Shown here one piece after another: positions 58,701 through 64,000 of a stretch of DNA of 64,000 bases; position 1 is the first letter of the stretch, and each line of letters starts with the position of its first letter. Source of the DNA: Actinomycetes bacterium (GTDB lineage Bacteria > Actinomycetota > Coriobacteriia > Coriobacteriales > Eggerthellaceae); NCBI GenBank assembly GCA_023460315.1, contig JAEWQO010000113.1, positions 1-64,000 on the forward strand, given 5' to 3'. A program made the translations under genes and the position numbers. Below the pieces are notes generated by a model. That model saw only the letters and a list, made by a program, of their open reading frames with translations. It searched no databases and had not been told where the DNA came from.

Positions 58701-59383
58701 GCGGCAAGTTTGATGGGAACGGTTTTTCAATCTATCATGTGGGAATGGCTGTTGGGTCTTGGGGGAACACCCATTCTGCGGGATTATTTCCTGAAGCGAT
58801 CAACGCGACATTTTCACGGGTGAGGCTTGCTGAGGTCAGTCAAAGTGAAGCAGGTTCTTTTAAAGAGCTCCCGAGCGGAGAAAGCTCAGCAGGATATTTG
58901 GTCGGGAAAGCTACTTCCTGCACTTTTATCCAATGTCAGATTGTTGGAAAAGAAGGAGAGTCGAGTGGAGGGTTTGGCGTCCGCATCAAGGTTCTCGATT
59001 GGCAAGTTGCAAACCTTGGCTTTCTGGTTGGCCGGGCAGACAATTGCATTGTGCAGAATTGTTTCGTTCAAGGAGTGTCGCTCATAATTCAGAGCTCATC
59101 AAATTTCAATGCCAATCAGATCCGTTTAGGCTCATTGATTGGACAGGCGACGGGCGGCACCCAATATGCGCCGGGACCGTATGGCGCGCGCCTTGCCCAG
59201 TCAGTTCGCTTTGCGGTGTCCAACACATCAAATAGCTATGCCATAGGGGGATTGATAGGACAATCAGTGGGTTATATGTCTCCTTCTGGTCTTGGGGCGT
59301 TCGACTCAATCGTGAAGATCATTGGCGATCCTGCATCAGGAGCATCATCGCCTGTAAGCAGCGCGATAGGGAATCAATCATGA
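55796..59383 (+). CDS. Giant type IV pilin-like surface protein
   Basis: The product is 1195 residues when started at GTG 55796, which has AGGAGA before it. This gives a short prepilin leader with cleavage in THIEG/FTLSE, Glu at +5, and the pilin helix LLLAVALVIVLAAIALPSLM. Ordinary pilins are 100-200 residues. The large remainder is Ser/Thr/Asp/Gly-rich and beta-like. The last third includes DIDFAAYADRSSVINFGGKF and repeated Gly-Asn-rich segments that suggest a parallel beta helix. It is probably a tip adhesin placed on a type IV pilus. The part from about 58310 on reads more AT-rich. The frame is open upstream to 55604. It overlaps the next gene by ATGA. Confidence 0.8.
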   Translation: MPRPKKTHIEGFTLSELLLAVALVIVLAAIALPSLMAAQSSLRMTELDNAASRIASAAQLQMTAKKNAGTWHALMAEDGGPVAQGQTAKDAPAEGDIYYLTADQARDDGILSSLSLDETVWEGNFVIEFDASTATVVSVFYTDGKAGFFDSAHPETDAAQVYYDDGGSRDRASRMEARPMIGYYEGTPAGATSEVALANPVIWVDDQGRLCIQNSNLTEHGKASDSDWSTFLSVTIAKRDGSAGFVISGLDESAQTFTVSLPDGSAQRAYTNTGTDRGFTLAARTDASSDDDVFKINLNDIARIVGADAGAGELAAVVGSFAQGDSLRIDAEVGMTGPSVPATATAFIEWPARIASLAVYVTDPAPEADESGRVETEHIEGTYTAPTTDLQSEQGTPPVTGIAWHDNEVFASVDTNEALAAENGEASRQAYAGGWVSLSDAASQRARVQATVGSYASTGATHRYQITEVWVNDARVGYLKQNVWVWESGDTASAFQQCLVGTIDANTSSLTIDAQLLAASGIPQNEEGGYGVYVRTAPRSDEVQAFFTNNRSTVEEYLSGVSGADSRGVGSSDVSIRDMFENEFGASSTVASWHATTQAGTTSSTVTTAGAFPSQGDLRVYYSPTPAIAWLPSGGTYSGASPYTALSNAVLWLFNGESAQSAQPAAFVRDARTGSQDSYSLEQSTSSTFQMPTNRDELFFRVIEYCDSNGTPLSGYDLQYVPYTSQFDAAYATVRSGPTGSGSGTFAGWTYAANGSVAVSAGSVIGSYDASLAFGYVQLRARYQSVDSVGLMYLEFDASGNVTGYYGSLGGESPGGVLPGDNAIASWGYYVVAPAGTSSVTAVYSNGSSVLDGSRTLVTINGNTYAAYRVVLQNWMLQSPGNVPQVTCSYAGIIKMYYCNTLFASAVSLSAPAWGSDGSPWVVRTPGQIIGYLQQEDWVQSNYARQAYQQAHDIDFAAYADRSSVINFGGKFDGNGFSIYHVGMAVGSWGNTHSAGLFPEAINATFSRVRLAEVSQSEAGSFKELPSGESSAGYLVGKATSCTFIQCQIVGKEGESSGGFGVRIKVLDWQVANLGFLVGRADNCIVQNCFVQGVSLIIQSSSNFNANQIRLGSLIGQATGGTQYAPGPYGARLAQSVRFAVSNTSNSYAIGGLIGQSVGYMSPSGLGAFDSIVKIIGDPASGASSPVSSAIGNQS

Positions 59384-59967
59384 CATCCTTACGTCGACTG
59401 GCCCATGACACCTCTGGGGCTTCCATTGCTATTGCCCTGGTGTTCTTTCTCATCTGCGCCATCATCGGCTCGATTGTGGTCACGGCTGCGTCGGTTAACG
59501 CCAAGGCCGTCCAGACTCAGCGCGAGATGCAGCAGGCCGAGTTTGCGGTGGGGTCGGCCGCACAAACGGTGGGAGGTGACTTGGCCTCTGCTCAGGTCAA
59601 CGTCGTTCTTGGGGAAGGAACGTCATCGTCGGTTGACGCAGGTACCCTTGAGGGCCAAACATTCGCGAAGGTCTTCTGGGGGAAGTACGGAAATGAGATT
59701 CTCAAAGCTCGCCTGGAGCAGCGATCCTTTTCCACGGATGACATGACGGTGAGCCAGGACACCAGCGAGCCTGTGTATGGCCGTCTGACTGTTGACCAGG
59801 ACCTCAACATTACCGTTGCTCTTTCCTTGGACGAAGGATTTTCCTCACGGTCTCCCTACAACATGACCGTGACCGTCCAGTGCGTTCCCACCTATGATGG
59901 TGCCGGGCGGCTTCTGGCGTTTTCGTACGAGCAAGCGGTGGTTCAGAGGACGAGTGATGCCTCATGA
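59380..59967 (+). CDS. Minor pilus assembly protein, PilX-like
   Basis: This 195-residue protein has an N-terminal hydrophobic helix (ASIAIALVFFLICAIIGSIVV, about 14-35) preceded by a short basic lead (LRRLAHDTSG). Gly-Ala at the end of the lead could be a prepilin site, but the +5 Glu is lacking. The rest is a soluble domain with Asp, Ser and Gln. Position among pilin genes and size suggest a PilX/GspK-like minor component. It overlaps genes on both sides. Confidence 0.65.
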   Translation: MTSLRRLAHDTSGASIAIALVFFLICAIIGSIVVTAASVNAKAVQTQREMQQAEFAVGSAAQTVGGDLASAQVNVVLGEGTSSSVDAGTLEGQTFAKVFWGKYGNEILKARLEQRSFSTDDMTVSQDTSEPVYGRLTVDQDLNITVALSLDEGFSSRSPYNMTVTVQCVPTYDGAGRLLAFSYEQAVVQRTSDAS

Positions 59968-60323
59968 GGAGGGTATTGGCTCGCCTGTGCGCGGCAGGGA
60001 AACGTTTTGGCCGTGACGAATCGGGAGACTCGTTGGTTGAAGCGCTTGCGGCATTGCTGATAGCCGCCTTGGGAGCGGTGCTCCTCGCCACCATGGTGAT
60101 GGCATCGACACAGGTTGCATCCTCGACGGCGGAGGCTTTTTCCGACGACTATGACGCCTTGGCTTCTTTGGAGCCGGTTTCTGGTTCTCATCAAGTGGAT
60201 GTTCGTCTGGATGCCGGGGGAGTATCTCTGGATACATCGATTGATGTGTCGGTCTACGCATCGGATGATCAAACCTTCTTCCGCTACGAGAGCGCCGTGC
60301 CGCCGGGGGGAGTGTCCCCATGA
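59964..60323 (+). CDS. Minor prepilin, PilV/PilE-like
   Basis: This 119-residue protein has a lead ending in RDESG, cleavage before DSLVEALAALLIAALGAVLL, with Glu at +5. The mature helix and short outer domain fit a minor pilin. Overlap by ATGA on both sides shows tight coupling in the pilus operon. Confidence 0.8.
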   Translation: MRRVLARLCAAGKRFGRDESGDSLVEALAALLIAALGAVLLATMVMASTQVASSTAEAFSDDYDALASLEPVSGSHQVDVRLDAGGVSLDTSIDVSVYASDDQTFFRYESAVPPGGVSP

Positions 60324-60871
60324 TGATCGGTCATTTCCCTTCAGGATGGCGGAACGCTGTGGCGAAGGCATTCGCAGGAGCAAGGATGCGGTTGCATGAC
60401 ACCCGTGGATTCATTCTTGCTGAACAGCTGGTCAGCATCGTGTTCATCGGCTTGCTCTGCATTGCGGTTGCCGCGGGTCTGGCTGCTGCTCTTACCGCTT
60501 ATCAGGGCATCACGAAGCAGACCGACGCCCAGCAGGTGCTCGCCCGCACCATTGACGAGGTGAATGGCGAGCTTGCGTACGCCCGGTCAAGCGATGGGAC
60601 GCAATTCACTAGCTCGACGACGAACACGGTGGTTCAACTGGTGAACGTCGAGGGAGGGATTGCGCTGCGAAGGGCGGGCTCCTCGTCAGATCCCGAAGTG
60701 CTGGTTGGCACCTCGAAGGGACTTTGGCCGGAATTTGAGGTTGGCCCGACCTACGATTCTGACACAAATGCGTGGTCGTACACGGTTGTTGTCAGGGATT
60801 CAGGTATGGTGGATGTCCTTCGACAGGAGATGAAAGTGACGCAGGTGAATTCCGCGGCTTCATCCGGCTGA
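60320..60871 (+). CDS. Minor prepilin-like protein
   Basis: This 183-residue protein has a lead ending in HDTRG, then FILAEQLVSIVFIGLLCIAV with Glu at +5, the classical class III signal. The outer domain carries LARTIDEVNGELAYARSSDG, typical of PilW/GspJ-like minor pilins. Stop is followed by a 71-bp gap to pilB. Confidence 0.8.
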   Translation: MMIGHFPSGWRNAVAKAFAGARMRLHDTRGFILAEQLVSIVFIGLLCIAVAAGLAAALTAYQGITKQTDAQQVLARTIDEVNGELAYARSSDGTQFTSSTTNTVVQLVNVEGGIALRRAGSSSDPEVLVGTSKGLWPEFEVGPTYDSDTNAWSYTVVVRDSGMVDVLRQEMKVTQVNSAASSG

Positions 60872-60942
60872 TGGCGAGAGAACGAACGGCAGCTCATGCG
60901 GTTGATCGATATGATAAGACGACGGGGAAATAGGAACGAGAT

Positions 60943-62640
60943 ATGGCATATAAACGCTTGGGAGATGTGCTTGTTGATGCCGGTCTGGTGACCGAGGATC
61001 AGCTTGACCACGCCCTGGCCCAGCAAAAGGAGACAAAGCGGCGGTTGGGCGACGAACTCATCGCCGAAGGCATCATTACGGAATCGGGGTTGATAGAAGC
61101 CCTTCAGATGCAGCTTGGCATCGATTTCGTCGACCTGTCCCAAATGGCCATCGATCCTGAGTTGAGCAGAGTGGTTCCAAAGAATATCGCCAAGACCTAT
61201 GGGGTCGTTCCCGTCAAGGCAAGTCCTGAAGAAGTCTATCTCGCCATGGGAGACCCCTTGAATTTCCTCGCCATCGAGGCGGTCAAAAACGCTGCGCGCA
61301 AGCGAGTCGTTCCAATGGTCGCTTCGCGGGACAGCATCGCGCGAGCCATCGTGACGCTTTATGGCAATGAAGGCGCAGTCCGTGCGATCGAGGAGATGAA
61401 GCGTGACGTCCGGCATGCCGACGATCAATCTTCCTCGTTTTCCACTTCGACCCTCGGCGATGAGGCCGATGCGCAATCCGCGCCGACGGTGCGCTTGGTC
61501 AACAGCATCATCGAGAGAGCGGCAACCGAGCGAGCCAGCGACATCCATCTGGAGCCACGGGAAGCCGACATGCACGTCCGCATGCGCATCGACGGCATTC
61601 TGCGGACTATTCTGACGGTCCCCAACGAGCTTCGGGCCTCAGTTGTCTCTCGGCTGAAGATCATGGGCAACATGAACACCTCGGAGCGGCGCATTCCCCA
61701 AGATGGCCGTGCTGCCGTGCGTATCAAGCAACAAGACATCGACCTGCGTATCAGCACGCTGCCCACCATTCATGGCGAATCGGTGGTCATACGCTTGCTT
61801 GACAAGGACGAGGCGCTCTTCGATCCGCGGGGCATCGGCCTCACCGGGACAAACCTGGATGCCTATGATCGGCTGATCCATGCGAATAACGGCGTCGTGC
61901 TGATTGTGGGTCCCACGGGGTCAGGCAAAAGCTCCACCATGTACACCATGATCAATGCGCTCAACACCGATTCCGTCAATCTGGTGACCCTGGAAGACCC
62001 CGTGGAATACAACATCGACGGAGTGAACCAGGTGCAGATCAACGAAAAGGTTGGCATGACGTTTGCAAGCGGCCTCCGTTCGATCCTCCGTCAGGATCCC
62101 GACATTGTCGCAGTCGGAGAGATCCGCGACGGGGAGACGGCCGAGATTGCCATGCGCGCCGCGATTACCGGCCATCTTGTCCTGTCGACCGTGCACACCT
62201 TCGATGCCGTTTCCACCATCGACCGCCTCATCGACATTGGAGTGGAACCGTATCTCATCGCCAGCGGCGTGCGAGGCGTCATCTCGCAGCGTCTGGTGCG
62301 CCTGGTGTGTCCCCATTGCCGCGAAGCCTACGTTCCCGATCCTGAGGAATTCGACGTTTTGGGGATCCCTCAGGATCCTTCGGTGAGGTTCTATCGTGGC
62401 ACGGGCTGTCCGATGTGCTTCGGCACGGGGTATCGCGGGCGTACGGGCGTTTTCGAGATACTTGTGATCAACCGTGAATTGCGTTCTCTGATAACGGCGG
62501 GAGCGACCAGGGACGAGCTTCAGCGAGCCGTCGAGGAGTCAGGCTCGTTCCGCTCGCTTGAAGACAACTGCCGCGATTTGGTGCTTGCGGGAACGACCAC
62601 CGTCGAGGAAGCCCGCAAGACCATCACGACATTAGAGTGA
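60943..62640 (+). CDS. pilB: Type IV pilus extension ATPase PilB
   Basis: This 565-residue GspE/PilB ATPase drives pilus assembly. Its N-terminal MshEN domain (KRLGDVLVDAGLVTEDQLDHAL) may bind cyclic di-GMP, as known for this family. Walker A VGPTGSGKSSTMYTM, the Asp box, Walker B ILRQDPDIVAVGEIRD and the His box TGHLVLSTVHT follow. A four-cysteine zinc element (CPHC and CPMC) is present near the C-terminus. pilT follows. Confidence 0.95.
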   Translation: MAYKRLGDVLVDAGLVTEDQLDHALAQQKETKRRLGDELIAEGIITESGLIEALQMQLGIDFVDLSQMAIDPELSRVVPKNIAKTYGVVPVKASPEEVYLAMGDPLNFLAIEAVKNAARKRVVPMVASRDSIARAIVTLYGNEGAVRAIEEMKRDVRHADDQSSSFSTSTLGDEADAQSAPTVRLVNSIIERAATERASDIHLEPREADMHVRMRIDGILRTILTVPNELRASVVSRLKIMGNMNTSERRIPQDGRAAVRIKQQDIDLRISTLPTIHGESVVIRLLDKDEALFDPRGIGLTGTNLDAYDRLIHANNGVVLIVGPTGSGKSSTMYTMINALNTDSVNLVTLEDPVEYNIDGVNQVQINEKVGMTFASGLRSILRQDPDIVAVGEIRDGETAEIAMRAAITGHLVLSTVHTFDAVSTIDRLIDIGVEPYLIASGVRGVISQRLVRLVCPHCREAYVPDPEEFDVLGIPQDPSVRFYRGTGCPMCFGTGYRGRTGVFEILVINRELRSLITAGATRDELQRAVEESGSFRSLEDNCRDLVLAGTTTVEEARKTITTLE

Positions 62641-62734
62641 GGGCAGCTGTGGGCGCCTGCATGGCGTTTCCCTGTTGGGGGCGCGTGCTCGGATGGATCG
62701 CGCGGAACTGTTGCGGAAGGGAAGGAAAGCCGGC

Positions 62735-63790
62735 ATGAATGTGGAACACCTTATAGCGCAGGCTCATGAGGCAGGGGCATCGGATGTGCACCTCGTCTGT
62801 GGGCTGCCGGTGAAATTTCGGGTGAATGGCCAGCTTGCCGATGCGTCGCTGCCGGAAAATCCTCCGCTCACCCATGAGGATTGCGAGCGGCTTGCACATG
62901 ATCTTGCCAATGGCGAATATGAGCGCATCCGACGTATCGGAGAGCTTGACCGCGCCGCCACCATAGCCGGGGTGCGCGTCCGCATGAGCCTGTTCCGTGC
63001 GCAAGGGCATGTGAGCATGGCTCTGCGCCTGCTTTCCGACACCATTCCCGCGCTCGAAACGCTGGGAGTTCCTCCTGCGGTGTTGGACTTTCCCCAGATA
63101 CAGCGCGGCATCGTGGTGGTGACGGGCGAAACGGGCAGCGGCAAGTCGACCACCTTGGCGGCGCTCATCGACTCCATCAATCGTACCCGAGCCGAGAACA
63201 TCATCACGATGGAAGACCCCATCGAATACATCTACAAACCCGACCGATCCGTCATCTCCCAACGCCAGATTGGTCAGGATACGGAAAGCTATCAGGATGC
63301 GCTGCGTGCCGTTCTGCGCGAGGACCCCGACATCATCCTCATCGGGGAGATGCGTGACCTGGAAACGATCCAGGCCGCTCTGACCGCCGCCGAGACCGGT
63401 CACTTCGTGCTGGCGACGCTCCATACCAAATCTGCCGCCGATTCCATCGACCGCATGGTCGACGTGTTTCCCGAGGGGTTGCAGCGCCAAGCGCGCATGC
63501 AGCTGTCGACGTGCCTGATGGCCGTGCTGTCGCAACAGCTTCTGCCCCGCCGTGACGGTGCCGGCCGCGCCCTCGCGTGCGAGCTCATGATGGTCACGCC
63601 AGCTATCCGCAATCTCATACGTGAAGGGAAAACTCCGCAAATAGCCAGTTCTTTGGCGACTTCGGCAGCCGCGGGCAGCATGACCATGGATAACGCCCTT
63701 ATAGCGTTGTGCCGTGCGCGTGAGATCGACGCCCCCACGGCGGTGGGCGCGGCCAATGACGTCGAATACGTGCAGAGGAACGTGCGCTGA
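62735..63790 (+). CDS. pilT: Type IV pilus retraction ATPase PilT
   Basis: This 351-residue ATPase powers pilus retraction. Walker A TGETGSGKSTTLAAL, the Walker B LREDPDIILIGEMRD, and the TGHFVLATLHT His box match PilT. The AIRNLIREGKTPQI segment is the C-terminal PilT AIRNLIRE motif. ATG 62735 with GAAGGAAAGC before it gives the usual length; upstream ATG 62693 and TTG 62675 are less likely. It overlaps pilC by 1 bp. Confidence 0.95.
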   Translation: MNVEHLIAQAHEAGASDVHLVCGLPVKFRVNGQLADASLPENPPLTHEDCERLAHDLANGEYERIRRIGELDRAATIAGVRVRMSLFRAQGHVSMALRLLSDTIPALETLGVPPAVLDFPQIQRGIVVVTGETGSGKSTTLAALIDSINRTRAENIITMEDPIEYIYKPDRSVISQRQIGQDTESYQDALRAVLREDPDIILIGEMRDLETIQAALTAAETGHFVLATLHTKSAADSIDRMVDVFPEGLQRQARMQLSTCLMAVLSQQLLPRRDGAGRALACELMMVTPAIRNLIREGKTPQIASSLATSAAAGSMTMDNALIALCRAREIDAPTAVGAANDVEYVQRNVR

Positions 63791-64000
63791 TGCCCACTTT
63801 TACCTACGTCGGCCTGTCTGAATCCGATCTGCCCGTGCAAGGCGTGGTGGAGGCGTATGACGAGATTGAGGCCATGGAAAAGGCGCGGGAGATATGCCGC
63901 GTCGTCTATGACGTCAAAGAGGTCAGGAGTCGACGCGGGCTGCTGTCTCTGGACATCACCAAGCCAAAGGCGAAGCAAAAGAACCTTTCCATCATGTGCG
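63790..64000 (+). CDS. pilC: Type IV pilus inner-membrane platform PilC (partial)
   Basis: A frame starting MPTFTYVGLSESDLPVQG runs off the window edge after about 70 codons. The start resembles the N-terminal part of PilC/GspF (a short beta strand with a Gly-Val-Val-Glu-Ala turn, then a helix with EAMEKAREICRVVYD). The ATG overlaps the pilT stop (TGATG), and the pilB-pilT-pilC order is standard. Confidence 0.8.
   Translation, partial: MPTFTYVGLSESDLPVQGVVEAYDEIEAMEKAREICRVVYDVKEVRSRRGLLSLDITKPKAKQKNLSIMC

Overview
The window looks like the chromosomal replication-origin region of a Coriobacteriia (Actinomycetota) bacterium, most likely of the Eggerthellales. This is an inference from gene order and protein character; no 16S rRNA gene is present. 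It carries dnaA-dnaN-recF-dciA-gyrB-gyrA on one side of the origin. On the other side, reading away from it, are rpmH-rnpA-yidD-yidC-khpB(jag), rsmG and parA-parB. Neither strand shows CRISPR arrays, insertion sequences, prophage genes or rRNA operons. The stretch from about 12 kb to 24.5 kb reads visibly more AT-rich than its flanks.

Layout. Positions 1-2300 hold a tRNA-Gly(CCC), a HAD phosphatase and low-complexity DNA. Positions 2333-10979 are a minus-strand cluster: a DUF5679 zinc-ribbon protein, a 1155-residue membrane protein built on a split and apparently dead M28 peptidase fold, a membrane coiled-coil protein and a DnaQ-DinG exonuclease-helicase. Positions 11082-20319 hold a tail-anchored orphan, ddl, rlmN, parB, parA, a DUF559 endonuclease-like gene and the rsmG/khpB/yidC/yidD/rnpA/rpmH set. 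Positions 20320-32560 are the origin and the dnaA-to-gyrA block, with a GHKL-ATPase/winged-helix gene just upstream of dnaA. Positions 32728-44590 hold a bifunctional-nuclease-family gene, tRNA-Ile, tRNA-Ala, TraX-like and CPBP membrane proteins, a J-domain protein, typA, a lipoprotein foldase, an ABC ATPase, two tRNA-Ser genes, a PadR/DUF2812 pair and an unknown acidic protein. Positions 44592-55574 hold rpsF-ssb-rpsR-rplI-dnaB, a YhaO/YhaN nuclease pair, purA, purD and a radical-SAM protein. Positions 55796-64000 are a type IV pilus operon (giant pilin-like protein, three minor pilin-like proteins, pilB, pilT, start of pilC), cut by the window end.

How the parts work together. The stretch between dnaA and dnaN contains a DnaA box followed by a GC-containing spacer and six consecutive DnaA-trio triplets, so it is the probable unwinding site. 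ParA and ParB are encoded beside the origin, and fifteen exact 16-bp parS sites (TGTTTCACGTGAAACA) are scattered through the window. Fourteen lie at or left of position 24467 and one at 43873. The most striking observation is that most of these sites are embedded in longer perfect palindromes of 24-38 bp. The outer arms differ at every site but stay self-complementary, and several fit exactly between convergent stop codons. This suggests parS sites that double as hairpins, perhaps bidirectional terminators. Three outlying parS sites also sit next to strand-asymmetric low-complexity tracts, two of which can form G-quadruplexes on the minus strand.
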